From: Shimia sp965227725
GTDB lineage: Bacteria > Pseudomonadota > Alphaproteobacteria > Rhodobacterales > Rhodobacteraceae
DNA length: 64,000 nucleotides
Direction: 5' to 3'
NCBI RefSeq assembly: GCF_965227725.1
Contig: NZ_CBDDGH010000005.1
Coordinates: forward strand, 1,518,967-1,582,966
The translations under genes and the position numbers were made by a program. Below the pieces are notes generated by a model that saw only the letters and a program-made list of their open reading frames with translations, made no database searches and was not told the DNA's origin. Shown here in pieces: positions 16,780 through 25,997 of the stretch; the stretch's first letter is position 1; every line of letters starts with the position of its first letter.

Positions 16780-16931
16780 GCTGTTCGCTCCTTTTTCTTA
16801 GGTCCGACAGCACCATACCAACGAGAATCGGGGCCAACTTTGACCCCGATCAAATCCGCACGACAAATGCAGTTTTTAGCGTATGCGCCATGTCACCTAA
16901 GGTAGAGCCGCGCACGTAGGCTTTCAGAGCC

Positions 16932-18593
16932 TCAGCGCTGCGCCACCTGCCACTCAGGGTGGAACCACGGCGCCGCATTTGAGGACGCCAGCTGACGCCC
17001 CAGAATGTGATCTGAGGCCTTCTCCCCCGTCATGATCGACGGCCCATTGAGATTGCCGTTGGTGATGCGCGGGAAGATCGAGCTGTCCGCCACGCGCAGC
17101 CCATCCACCCCGATCACGCGGCACTCATTGTCCACCACCGCCATCGGATCATCCGCGCGGCCCATCTTGCAGGTGCCACAGGGGTGATAGGCGCTTTCCG
17201 CATGCTCGCGAATGAAGCCGTCGATCTCATCATCACTCTGCAAATCCGCACCCGGCTGGATCTCATGTTTCACAAACGGCCGCATCGCCTCTTGTGCAAA
17301 AATCTCCCGTGTCAGGCGGATACAGGCACGGAAATCCTCCCAGTCCTGCTCGGTCGACATGTAGTTGAAGGAGATATTGGGCGCAGCCTTCGGATCAGAC
17401 GAGGACAGCGTGACTTCGCCGCGCGACGGCGAGCGCATCGGCCCCACATGCGCCTGAAAGCCGTGCCCTTCGGCAGCGGCCTGCCCGTCATAGCGCACCG
17501 CAATCGGCAGGAAGTGATACTGGATATCGGGATAGGAAATCCCCGCGCGCGAGCGGATAAACCCGGCCGTTTCAAACTGGTTGGACGCCCCAAGGCCTTT
17601 CTTGGTGAAAAGCCACTGCGCCCCGATCAGGCCTTTGCCAATCAGGTTCCAGTATTTGAACAGGGTGATCGGCTGTTTGCAGGCCATCTGCATATAGACC
17701 TCAAGGTGGTCCTGCAGGTTCTGGCCCACCCCCGCACGGTCCGCGACCACCTCAATGCCATGCTCCGCCAGATGCGCCGCAGGGCCAATGCCCGAAAGCA
17801 TCAACAGCTTTGGCGAGTTGAGCGAGCTGGCCGACAAGATCACCTCGATATTGGCGCGGATCACCTGCACCTTGCCGCCACGCTCAATCTCCACGCCCAC
17901 GGCACGGCCGTTTTCCATCACCACCTTGCGCGCCAGGCCGCGCACAAGATCACAGTTTTCACGCTTCAGCGCAGGCTTGAGATAGGCATTGGCCGCCGAC
18001 CAGCGCTGGCCCTTGTAAACGGTCATATCCATCGGGCCGAAGCCCTCTTGCTGCTGACCGTTGTAATCATCGGTGACGGGATAGCCCGCCTGACGCCCCG
18101 CCTCGACAAAAGCCGCATGCAGCGGGTTGTTGCGCGGCCCGCGGCTGATGTGCAGCGGCCCATTGGCCCCGCGCCAGTCCGGATCGCCCCCCTGCCCGCT
18201 TTCATGCCAGCTTTCCATGCGTTTGAAGTAGGGCAGCACATCCGCATAAGACCAGCCATCCGCGCCGCTCTCGGCCCAATGGTCATAATCGCCCGCATGG
18301 CCGCGCACATAGACCATGCCGTTGATCGAGCTTGACCCGCCAATCACCTTGCCACGCGGGCAGACCAATGTCCGCCCGCCCAGATGCGGCTCCGGCTGGG
18401 TTTTGTAGCCCCAGTCATAAAGGCTCATGTTCATCGGATAGCTCAACGCCGCCGGCATCTGGATCAGCGGCCCGGCGTCCGTGCCGCCATGCTCAATCAC
18501 CAGCACCGATTTCCCGGCCTCGCTCAGACGATACGCCATGGCGCAGCCCGCAGAGCCCGCTCCAACGATCACATAATCAGCCTGCATAGTCAT
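16932..18593 (-). CDS. betA: Choline dehydrogenase
   Basis: This 553-residue FAD enzyme oxidises choline to betaine aldehyde (and can carry on to betaine). It belongs to the GMC oxidoreductase family. The N-terminal Rossmann motif is YVIVGAGSAGCAMAYRLSEA. GMC signature 1 is around GKVIGGSSSINGMVYVRGHA, signature 2 around SASSLNSPKLLMLSGIG, and the catalytic His region is ESAYHPCGTCKMG near residue 475. It starts 36 nt after betB ends on the same strand, so betB-betA form an operon repressed by the divergently coded BetI. Confidence 0.97.
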   Translation of the reverse strand: MTMQADYVIVGAGSAGCAMAYRLSEAGKSVLVIEHGGTDAGPLIQMPAALSYPMNMSLYDWGYKTQPEPHLGGRTLVCPRGKVIGGSSSINGMVYVRGHAGDYDHWAESGADGWSYADVLPYFKRMESWHESGQGGDPDWRGANGPLHISRGPRNNPLHAAFVEAGRQAGYPVTDDYNGQQQEGFGPMDMTVYKGQRWSAANAYLKPALKRENCDLVRGLARKVVMENGRAVGVEIERGGKVQVIRANIEVILSASSLNSPKLLMLSGIGPAAHLAEHGIEVVADRAGVGQNLQDHLEVYMQMACKQPITLFKYWNLIGKGLIGAQWLFTKKGLGASNQFETAGFIRSRAGISYPDIQYHFLPIAVRYDGQAAAEGHGFQAHVGPMRSPSRGEVTLSSSDPKAAPNISFNYMSTEQDWEDFRACIRLTREIFAQEAMRPFVKHEIQPGADLQSDDEIDGFIREHAESAYHPCGTCKMGRADDPMAVVDNECRVIGVDGLRVADSSIFPRITNGNLNGPSIMTGEKASDHILGRQLASSNAAPWFHPEWQVAQR

Positions 18594-18629
18594 TCTTCTC
18601 CGACAGAGGGGCGTCCGCGCGGGCCGCGT

Positions 18630-20081
18630 TTAGTAAGGCGCTTCCACGTCGCCCATGCGCACGTAGACCGACTTCACCTGGCTGTAGTGATTGATCGCTT
18701 CCTTGCTGTTTTCGCGACCCACACCGGAGGCTTTCACCCCGCCAAAGGGCGCTTCCACAGGGGCGTCGTTGTAGGAGTTGATGAAACAGCTGCCCGCATC
18801 CAGCAGGCCAATCACGCGGTGACCACGGGTCAGATCAGAGGTGAACACACCGGCAGACAGGCCGAACTCGGTCGCATTGGCGCGCGCAATCACCTCTTCT
18901 TCGGTGTCAAAATCCAGCACCGACATGACCGGGCCAAAGATCTCTTCGCGCGCGATGGTCATCTCATCAGTGACATCGGCAAAGACGGTGGGCTCAAGAT
19001 AGAAGCCCTCACGCTCCACACGCTTGCCGCCGCACACCAGCCGTGCGCCTTCCTCTTGGCCTTTCTCCATAAAGCCAAGCACAATGTTCATCTGACGCTC
19101 AGACACCATCGGGCCATAGCTGGTGGCCTCATCCAGAGGATCGCCAATCACCGCCGTGCCCAGACGCTCTGCCAGACGGGCGAGGAATTTCTCCTTGATG
19201 CCCTTTTGCACAAACACCCGCGTGCCGTTGGAGCAGATCTGACCGGAGCTGTAGAAGTTGCCCAGAATGGCCCCGCCCACGGCGTTTTCCACATCCGCAT
19301 CATCAAAGATGATCAACGGAGACTTGCCGCCCAGCTCCATGGTCACATGCTTCATATGGCTCGCGGCGGCGGCGTAGACTTTCTTGCCGGTGGGCACAGA
19401 GCCGGTCAGGCTCACCTTGTCCACGCGCGGATCATTCACCAGCGCGCCGCCCACTTCGCCCATGCCCTGAACGACATTGTAAACCCCCGCAGGCACACCG
19501 GCCTCATGCAGGATTTCCGCCACTTTCAAGGCGCACATCGGCGTGGTTTCCGACGGTTTGAACACCAGCGCATTGCCGCAGGCCAAGGCAGGTGCGCCTT
19601 TCCAGCAGGCGATCTGCGTCGGATAGTTCCACGCACCGATACCAACACAAACACCCAGCGGCTGGCGCACAGTATAGACCCAGTCCTCGCCCAGCGGGAT
19701 GTGCTCGCCGGTCAGGCTGCCCGCAAGGCCGCCAAAATACTCCAGCGCATCCGCACCGCTGGTGGCATCTGCGACGCTGGTCTCCTGAAAAGGCTTGCCG
19801 GTGTCATAGGTCTCCAGCACGGAAAGCTCGTGGTTGCGCTCGCGGATGATCTCCGCCGCGCGGCACAGGATGCGGCCACGCTCGCGACCGGTCATCGCCG
19901 CCCAGATCTTCTGCCCCGCCTTGGCGCTCTCCAGCGCCTGATCAATGATCGCCGGCGTCGCCGCATGCACCTTGCCAATCACCTCGCCTGTGGCCGGATA
20001 GACGATGTCAATCTGCGCTCCGGCAGTGTCCTCTACATAGGCCCCGTTGATGAAATGACTGGCGGTTGGTTGCAGCTGCAT
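18630..20081 (-). CDS. betB: Betaine aldehyde dehydrogenase
   Basis: A 483-residue NAD(P)+-dependent dehydrogenase that converts betaine aldehyde to glycine betaine, the osmoprotectant. Visible: the cofactor site (GIGAWNYPTQIACWKGAPAL), Glu of MELGGKSPLI and the catalytic cysteine in SSGQICSNGTRVFV. The start at 20081 is chosen because AAAGGAG lies 7 bases upstream and the protein then begins MQLQPTASHFINGAYVED. The frame is open to 20165 but that would cover the promoter. It is first in the betBA operon and divergent from betI. Confidence 0.97.
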   Translation of the reverse strand: MQLQPTASHFINGAYVEDTAGAQIDIVYPATGEVIGKVHAATPAIIDQALESAKAGQKIWAAMTGRERGRILCRAAEIIRERNHELSVLETYDTGKPFQETSVADATSGADALEYFGGLAGSLTGEHIPLGEDWVYTVRQPLGVCVGIGAWNYPTQIACWKGAPALACGNALVFKPSETTPMCALKVAEILHEAGVPAGVYNVVQGMGEVGGALVNDPRVDKVSLTGSVPTGKKVYAAAASHMKHVTMELGGKSPLIIFDDADVENAVGGAILGNFYSSGQICSNGTRVFVQKGIKEKFLARLAERLGTAVIGDPLDEATSYGPMVSERQMNIVLGFMEKGQEEGARLVCGGKRVEREGFYLEPTVFADVTDEMTIAREEIFGPVMSVLDFDTEEEVIARANATEFGLSAGVFTSDLTRGHRVIGLLDAGSCFINSYNDAPVEAPFGGVKASGVGRENSKEAINHYSQVKSVYVRMGDVEAPY

Positions 20082-20164
20082 GGCTGGCTCCTTTGGTGGC
20101 ACACCCGCCGATAAGACAGGCGCGCGGAATCTCAATTGGGCGCGACCGTAGCACCGCCCGATCA

Positions 20165-20200
20165 TTTTTTAAATGGTCATTTCATTTTTTTATTGAAACA
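20165..20200. promoter_or_regulatory. Candidate BetI operator in the betB-betI divergent promoter
   Basis: This AT-rich stretch in a GC-rich genome holds AAATG-GT-CATTT (20171-20182) and an overlapping TTTCA/TGAAA inverted pair (20180-20198). It lies between betB and betI, where BetI repressors bind in other bacteria and are released by choline. The exact site is an inference. Confidence 0.5.
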
Positions 20201-20240
20201 ACAACATTGCTCCCACCCACCAGCACGTTAAAGTGGCAGC

Positions 20241-20828
20241 ATGGGCCGAACACGTATCCGCGACATCCGACATGAGGAACTCATCACCGCCACCATCACG
20301 GCGGTGCACAAACGCGGCTATGCTGTTGTCACCATGGCGGAAATCGCTGCCGAGGCCGGGGCCTCCGCCGCCTCGATCAACTATTATTTCGGCTCCAAGG
20401 AAAAGCTGATGGAGGCCACCATGCGTCGCCTGCTTTCTAAGCTGAAAGCCGCGATGCTGGAGCGCTACGCCACCGCCGAAACCCCGCATGACCGGCTAAT
20501 GGCGGTGATTGACGCCAACTTTTCGGATCGGCTTTTCACCATCGAGCAATGCTCAATCTGGATGCAGTTCTGGGCCAACGCGCCTTACGCGCCCTCTCTG
20601 CAACGGCTGCACCGCATCAACCGCGCCCGGGTGAACGCCCATTTCCGCGCCGAGCTGCGCGCGCTGGTTCCTGAAACCCATCGCGAAACCATGCGCGAGG
20701 CGTTGCAGTGCTATATGGATGGCGTCTGGCTGGAAGCGGCGCAATCAGATGCCCCTCTCAACCCGGCGCTGGCGCGCGAGGAAGCGCGCGCAGTGGCCAA
20801 TCTGCTCCTGACACGCTCCAACAGCTGA
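20241..20828 (+). CDS. betI: TetR-family choline-responsive repressor
   Basis: A 195-residue TetR-type repressor. The N-terminal helix-turn-helix is clear (HEELITATITAVHKRGYAVV TMAEIAAEAGASAASINYYF). The C-terminal domain (MQFWANAPYAPSLQRLHRIN) matches the choline-binding core of BetI, whose tryptophans line the quaternary ammonium pocket. It represses bet genes until choline accumulates. It is divergent from betBA and convergent with betC. Confidence 0.95.
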   Translation: MGRTRIRDIRHEELITATITAVHKRGYAVVTMAEIAAEAGASAASINYYFGSKEKLMEATMRRLLSKLKAAMLERYATAETPHDRLMAVIDANFSDRLFTIEQCSIWMQFWANAPYAPSLQRLHRINRARVNAHFRAELRALVPETHRETMREALQCYMDGVWLEAAQSDAPLNPALAREEARAVANLLLTRSNS

Positions 20829-20878
20829 CCCGTCATCTGAGACCGGGCAAAGGGGGCCGCCCCCGCTTGGCGGCGCCC

Positions 20879-20914
20879 CTGTAAGAAGCCCAAGAGCGCC
20901 TCCGCTTCTTACAG
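20879..20914. terminator. Eleven-pair hairpin between convergent betI and betC
   Basis: CTGTAAGAAGC (20879-20889) and GCTTCTTACAG (20904-20914) are perfect reverse complements around a 14-base loop. A GC-rich second hairpin (GGGGGCCGCCCCC region, 20852-20866) precedes it. Position between two stop codons suggests a shared terminator, although the T-tract is poor. Confidence 0.65.
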
Positions 20915-20935
20915 GTCAAAAATACCCAAAGCGCC

Positions 20936-22444
20936 TCACTCGCCGCGCGGGAAGCGCTGGTTTTCTTCCACCACATTCAGATCCATGTGATTGCGCATAT
21001 AGCGCTCAGAGGCTTTCTGCAGCGGCTGATAATCCCACGGATAATAGCCGCCTTCCCGCAGCGCCTCATAAACCACCCAGCGCCGCGCCTGACTTTCCCG
21101 CACCGCCGCATCAAACGCCGCCAGATCCCAGCGCGCCTCTGATTTGGCGCGCAATGTCTGCACCGTGCCTTGATGGGCCGCCACTTCGGCGAGGTTGGTC
21201 AGCTCATGGGGATCGGCCTCCAGATCAAACAGCTGATCGGGATCGAGCGCACAGCGGTTGTACTTCCACTTGCCATAGCGCAGCGACACCATCGGCGCAT
21301 AAGAGGCCTCCGCCGCATATTCCATCGCCACCGGCGTATCCCGCGTGCCGCCCTGCCCCAAATGCACAAGGCTCTCCCCCGTGGTCCAGGGCATGACCTC
21401 CTCCATGCTCACCCCCGCCAGATCACAGAGCGTGGGGCAAACGTCGATATTGCTTACTGGCGTTGTCACCAGCCCCGGTTCCATCTGCGGCGCCGCCACC
21501 ATCATCGGCACCCGGCTTGAGCCTTCATAAAAGCTCATCTTGAACCACAGCCCGCGCGCCCCCAGCATATCGCCGTGGTCACTCACAAACAGGATGATCG
21601 CCTCCTGACGGGTCGCCTCCAGCGCCTCCATCACCTCGCCAATCTTGTCGTCCAGATAGCTGATATTGGCAAAATAGGCCCGGCGGGACCGGCGCACATC
21701 TTCCTCAGAAATGTCAAAACTGCGCCAGTCATTGGCATCAAAGATCCGCTTGGAATGCGCGTCCTGCTCTTCATAGGGGATCGGCCCCACCTCCGGCAGC
21801 AGATGCGCGCAATCCTCATAAAGATCCCAATATTTCTTGCGCGCCACATAGGGATCATGCGGGTGGGTGAAACTGACCGTCAGACACCAGGGCCGATCAT
21901 CATGCCCCCGCGCCAGATCATAGACCTTGCGCGTGGCGTGATAGGCCACCTCGTCGTCATACTCCATCTGGTTGGAGATTTCCGCGACCCCGGCCCCGGT
22001 GACGCTGCCCATATTGTGATACCACCACTCAATGCGTTCGCCCGGCTTGCGGTAATCCGGCGTCCAGCCAAAATCCGGCGGATAGATATCTGTGGTCAGC
22101 CGCTCCTCAAAGCCGTGCAGCTGATCCGGCCCAACAAAATGCATCTTCCCTGACAGACAGGTCTGATAGCCCGCCCGGCGCAAATGATGCGCGTACGTGG
22201 GGATAGAGGAGGCAAACTCCGCCGCATTGTCATAAACCCGCGTGTCGCTGGGTAGCTGGCCGGTCATAAAGCTCGCCCGTCCCGGCGCGCACAGCGGGCT
22301 GGCGGTATAGGCGTTCTGAAACCGTGTGGAGCGCGCCGCCAGCTTTTTCAGGTTCGGCGCATGCAGCCAGTCTGCAGGCCCATCGGGAAACAACGTCCCA
22401 TTGAGCTGATCCACCATAAAAATCAGAATATTGGGGCGGGTCAT
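20936..22444 (-). CDS. betC: Choline-sulfatase
   Basis: A 502-residue sulfatase that hydrolyses choline-O-sulfate to choline and sulfate, feeding BetA/BetB. The formylglycine motif is C52-A-P-G-R56 in SPLCAPGRASFMTG. Metal-binding Asp are present at the N-terminus (FMVDQLNG) and in SDHGDMLG. The C-terminal extension (YYPWDYQPLQKASERYMRNH) is typical of choline sulfatases and sets them apart from aryl sulfatases. It needs a formylglycine-generating enzyme, not seen here. It lies 99 nt downstream of a DMT exporter on the same strand and faces betI. Confidence 0.97.
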   Translation of the reverse strand: MTRPNILIFMVDQLNGTLFPDGPADWLHAPNLKKLAARSTRFQNAYTASPLCAPGRASFMTGQLPSDTRVYDNAAEFASSIPTYAHHLRRAGYQTCLSGKMHFVGPDQLHGFEERLTTDIYPPDFGWTPDYRKPGERIEWWYHNMGSVTGAGVAEISNQMEYDDEVAYHATRKVYDLARGHDDRPWCLTVSFTHPHDPYVARKKYWDLYEDCAHLLPEVGPIPYEEQDAHSKRIFDANDWRSFDISEEDVRRSRRAYFANISYLDDKIGEVMEALEATRQEAIILFVSDHGDMLGARGLWFKMSFYEGSSRVPMMVAAPQMEPGLVTTPVSNIDVCPTLCDLAGVSMEEVMPWTTGESLVHLGQGGTRDTPVAMEYAAEASYAPMVSLRYGKWKYNRCALDPDQLFDLEADPHELTNLAEVAAHQGTVQTLRAKSEARWDLAAFDAAVRESQARRWVVYEALREGGYYPWDYQPLQKASERYMRNHMDLNVVEENQRFPRGE

Positions 22445-22543
22445 ATGGGGTCCTCCTGTTGCCGGGTTTGCGCGACACTAGGCGCGCGCCCACCGGTGGC
22501 GCAATCTCAAAGGCGACACCGCAATGTCGCGGCCTGTGAGCGC

Positions 22544-23464
22544 TCACATCTTGGTCTGCCCCACCAGTGGCGTGATCTGACGCCGTTTGAACACCGCCTC
22601 CCGCCAGGTGATGAAGCTGATCGCCCCGATGATCACCAGCGCCCCCACCAGCACCCAGACATCGGGCTGCTCGCCAAAGGCCAGCCAGCCCAGCAGCACC
22701 GCCCAGACCATCTGCAAAAAGCTCACCGGCTGGGTCACGGTGACCGGCGCGGCCTTAAACGCCAGCGTCATGGTGTAGTGGCCCGCCGTGGCAAAACAGG
22801 CCACCGCAAACAGGATCACCAGCTCTTCAAACGTAGGCGTCACCCAAACCGACAGCGCCAGCGGCGCAAGCCCGATGGTGACCGTGACAGACAACATGCC
22901 AACCACCACAGTCGGGCTGACCTCTTCGCTCAGCTTCTTGGCAATCAGATAGCCTCCGGCAAAGCCCAGCGCCGTGAACAGCATGGCAAAATGCCCGGGG
23001 CTGAGCTCGCGAAACCCCGGCCGCAGAATGATCGTCACGCCAATAAGCGCCACAATCACCGCCGCAATCCGACGAAACGCCAGCTTTTCCCCGAGGAAGA
23101 ACGCCGCGCCCAGCGTCACATAAACCGGCGAGAGATAATTCATCGCCGTCACTTCGGCGATTGGGATTCGCGCCATGGCGAAAAACCACGCCACCACGGC
23201 CCCCGTGTGCAAGACCCCTCTCAGCGTGAACAGCCCCACCTGCCGGCGGCTCAGCTTGGCCGCCAGAATGGGCCGGATCATCGGGATCAGAAACACCACG
23301 CCCAGCGCATAGCGCAGAAAGGCCGTCTCGGAGGCGGGCAGCCTTGTGCCCACCAGCTTCACCAAAGCCGTCACCGCCACAAAGCACAGCCCCGTGGCCA
23401 GCATCCAAAACACGCCTTTCAGCGGAGACCCCGCCTCCGCACCTGTCTGAGCTGCATCTGTCAT
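22544..23464 (-). CDS. DMT-superfamily (EamA) transporter
   Basis: A 306-residue inner-membrane protein with ten predicted helices in two EamA repeats (first ending around RPGFRELSPGH, second from about residue 155). Conserved segments are ALRYALG-like LRYALGVVFLIP and FAVTQPVSFLQMVWAVLLGW-like CVTQPVSF at the repeat ends. Such proteins export small metabolites or amino acids; the substrate is unknown. It is upstream of betC on the same strand, so a link to choline or betaine metabolism is possible but not shown. Confidence 0.9.
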   Translation of the reverse strand: MTDAAQTGAEAGSPLKGVFWMLATGLCFVAVTALVKLVGTRLPASETAFLRYALGVVFLIPMIRPILAAKLSRRQVGLFTLRGVLHTGAVVAWFFAMARIPIAEVTAMNYLSPVYVTLGAAFFLGEKLAFRRIAAVIVALIGVTIILRPGFRELSPGHFAMLFTALGFAGGYLIAKKLSEEVSPTVVVGMLSVTVTIGLAPLALSVWVTPTFEELVILFAVACFATAGHYTMTLAFKAAPVTVTQPVSFLQMVWAVLLGWLAFGEQPDVWVLVGALVIIGAISFITWREAVFKRRQITPLVGQTKM

Positions 23465-23691
23465 GGCCTCACTTAGGCATGCGCCGCCCTAAGAGTCGAG
23501 GTAGCAAACAGGTTAACCTTCAAAACTCCGTCATCTGCCCGCGAGCCTCTTGCGCCACGGCAGCCCCGCCCCCACTCTTGGCCCGGCCCTGCCCGTGGTC
23601 AGCCCGTTGCCCCCGGCATTTGATGCAGCCCGTTTACAAAATATTGGGACGCGCGGCCTAAACCGTAGCTGCTGGAACAAGGTGGTCTTTA

Positions 23692-24819
23692 ATGCGTTCT
23701 TCACAGTCTCTTCCTCCCGCCGTGCGCCTGTCGCTCAAACGCGGCCTGATCGCTGCCAGCATCGTTGGCCCGCTTCTGACCTTCATCAACCAGTGGCCCG
23801 CGCTTTTTGGAGAGGCCACCTTTGATCCTCTGGCCGCCTGCCTGACCGCCGTGATCCCCTTCTGCGTCAGCAGCCTGTCGACCTATTTTGCGCAGCCCAA
23901 AGCGCGCCCCAGCGAAGAGATCGAGGCAGAACGCGCGCCGGAGATCGAGATCCGCACCGTGGTGGAAGAGCGCACCGTCTATCCGGACGGCCTGCAAGAC
24001 GCCACCGCGCGGGTCGAAACCATCCGCAACAACGCCTCCAACGTGAACCGCACCTCCCGCGAACGTGTGGAATTCATCACCAACCTCATCACTCAGGCCG
24101 AAAGCCTCGGCGTGGTGTTTGACACCCTCAGCGAAGGCGCCAACCGCGCAGCCCAGAAAGCCGCGCAGGTCGGCAATTCCGTGCGCGACGTCACCTTGGA
24201 GGTAGACGGATTTCTCGATCTGACCACCGACACCACCCAACAGATCACCCACATCGCCACTCCGGTGGCAAAGATCGAAACCACCCTTGCGGAGGTCGGC
24301 AGCGCCTCTGAAGCCATTCGTGGGCTGGCCGACCGCATCCGCCTTCTGGCGCTCAACTCCGGCATCGAGGCCGCCCGCGCCGGTGAGCAGGGCCGCGGCT
24401 TTGCCATCATCGCGGGCGAGGTGCGCGAGCTTGCCGATATGGCAGATGCTGACATCTCCCGCATTCTGGAGCGCATGGAAGGGCTGCAACAGGCGCAGGC
24501 CGATCTGTCTGAAACCGTTGGCAAAGTCGCCATCGCCGCCGAAAAGAGCCTTGAGCGCGGCGAGGCCTGCCGCACCCTGACCCGCTCCATTCAGGAAAAC
24601 ATCGACGGGCTGGTCGCCAATATCACGGCGAGCAGCGAGGAGACCCGCCGCCAGCTGCCGCTCTATTCCGAGATTGTCTCTGAAATCCGCAGCATCAAAG
24701 ACAACACCCAGGCCGCCGTGCAGGGCTCGCAGAAAAACATCGAACTCTGCGGCGAAGCTCTGAGCCTTCTGGACGTCGCGCCTGAACAACATGGCCAACC
24801 GCTTCCTCAGGCCATGTAA
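23692..24819 (+). CDS. NrtS-like membrane domain fused to a methyl-accepting signalling domain
   Basis: A 375-residue protein. Residues about 11-66 form two helices (VRLSLKRGLIAASIVGPLLT, then PLAACLTAVIPFCVSSLSTY) with a loop INQWPALFG. This matches my memory of the short nitrate/nitrite carrier NrtS (pattern L..AL.VG..L..INQ..AL.G, then L..L.PY.VS). After a charged linker (70-100), residues 105-365 are a cytoplasmic coiled coil with the methyl-accepting hairpin tip (LLALNSGIEAARAGEQGRGF AIIAGEVRELA, around 218-248). There is no periplasmic sensor domain and no HAMP domain. It may sense something through the membrane part; nitrate is a guess from the similarity. It stands alone between the DMT transporter (divergent) and pirin (convergent). 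Confidence 0.75.
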   Translation: MRSSQSLPPAVRLSLKRGLIAASIVGPLLTFINQWPALFGEATFDPLAACLTAVIPFCVSSLSTYFAQPKARPSEEIEAERAPEIEIRTVVEERTVYPDGLQDATARVETIRNNASNVNRTSRERVEFITNLITQAESLGVVFDTLSEGANRAAQKAAQVGNSVRDVTLEVDGFLDLTTDTTQQITHIATPVAKIETTLAEVGSASEAIRGLADRIRLLALNSGIEAARAGEQGRGFAIIAGEVRELADMADADISRILERMEGLQQAQADLSETVGKVAIAAEKSLERGEACRTLTRSIQENIDGLVANITASSEETRRQLPLYSEIVSEIRSIKDNTQAAVQGSQKNIELCGEALSLLDVAPEQHGQPLPQAM

Positions 24820-24852
24820 GCCCCCCGCTTCCCCTCCAAAGGGCGCTGCCGC

Positions 24853-25785
24853 TTAAGGCAGTGGGATAAACTCCTCCGTGTCCCCCGGCGGCAACTGAAA
24901 GCGCCCATGCGCCCAATCCCCGGCAGACCAATCTGCCTTGGCGGCCTCGATCTTCTCTTTGCTGGAGCTGACGAAGTTCCAGGAAATATAGCGCGGCCCG
25001 TTCATCGTGGCGCCGCCCAGCGCCATCAGCCGCGCGCCCTGCGGCCCGGCCACCGCCGTGATCGCATCCCCGGGGCGAAACACCATCATCTGCCCGGGCT
25101 CAAACACATCCCCCGCGATCTCCACCGCGCCCTGCAGCACGTAAAGCCCGCGATCCTCATGATTGTCCGGCATCGGCAGCTTGGCACCGGGCTGCAGCAC
25201 CACATCGGCATAAAAGGTCTCAGACAGCATCGTCACCGGCGCACGCGCGCCCCAGGCATCCCCAAGGATCAGCCGCACCTCTTTGCCCTCGCCTTCCAGA
25301 AACGGCAGCGCCTCCTTGCCGTGATGCTCAAACATCGCCGGATCATCCTCACGGTCCTCAGGCAGGGCAATCCAGGTCTGAATGCCAAACAGCGAACTCG
25401 GCGATTGCCGCGTCATCTCACTGGTGCGCTCTGAATGGGTCACGCCATTTCCGGCCACCATCCAGTTCACCTCTCCGGGGTAAATCATCTGATGGGTGCC
25501 AAGACTGTCGCGGTGCTCAAACTCCCCGCGATAAAGATAGGTCACCGTGCCCAGCCCGATATGGGGATGCGGGCGCACATCAATGCCCTGCCCGGTCAGA
25601 AACTCCGCCGGTCCCATTTCATCAAAGAAAATAAACGGCCCCACCATCTGGCGCTTGGGCGCTGGCAGAGCGCGGCGCACCGAAAACCCGCCCAGATCAC
25701 GCGCGCGGGGAATGATGACGGTCTCAATGCTGTCCAGCGTCGCAGCATCAGGGCAAGAAGGCTCAAGGGCGGGGTTCCAACTCAT
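24853..25785 (-). CDS. Pirin-family protein
   Basis: A 310-residue bicupin of the pirin family. The N-terminal cupin has the metal-binding histidines in RPHPHIGLGTVTYLYRGEFEH RDS, with a later histidine in GNGVTHSERT; the Glu follows. Pirins bind iron; some have quercetin dioxygenase activity and others act in redox signalling. The role here is not known. The downstream end is convergent with the NrtS-like/MA gene. Confidence 0.93.
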   Translation of the reverse strand: MSWNPALEPSCPDAATLDSIETVIIPRARDLGGFSVRRALPAPKRQMVGPFIFFDEMGPAEFLTGQGIDVRPHPHIGLGTVTYLYRGEFEHRDSLGTHQMIYPGEVNWMVAGNGVTHSERTSEMTRQSPSSLFGIQTWIALPEDREDDPAMFEHHGKEALPFLEGEGKEVRLILGDAWGARAPVTMLSETFYADVVLQPGAKLPMPDNHEDRGLYVLQGAVEIAGDVFEPGQMMVFRPGDAITAVAGPQGARLMALGGATMNGPRYISWNFVSSSKEKIEAAKADWSAGDWAHGRFQLPPGDTEEFIPLP

Positions 25786-25858
25786 GGCGGGTCTCCTCAG
25801 ACAACAGCTGCCACAAACCTAGCCGCAAACCGCCTCATGACAAACCGCGGCCCGCGCA

Positions 25859-25891
25859 CAGTCTCTGTGCAGTCTCTGTGCAGTCTCTGTG
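25859..25891. repeat. Three exact tandem copies of an 11-bp unit
   Basis: CAGTCTCTGTG occurs three times without interruption in the non-coding gap between pirin and argO. Each junction creates a CACAG/CTGTG mini-hairpin. Copy number may vary between strains by slippage. No known function. Confidence 0.9.
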
Positions 25892-25997
25892 CTGCGCCAG
25901 CACCTGCCACGCCCGCCCGCCTTCTCATTCCCCCAATATCCCGGGTGAAGCCCCAACCTGTTGGGGCGAGGGCAGCGCCCTCAAACACCGTCTGCCC

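Noticed and set aside
17184..20114. Plus-strand frames opposite betA and betB
   Set aside because: Antisense shadows of two highly conserved enzymes.
25858..25891. Tandem 11-bp units as a CRISPR array
   Set aside because: Units are contiguous without spacers and too short.
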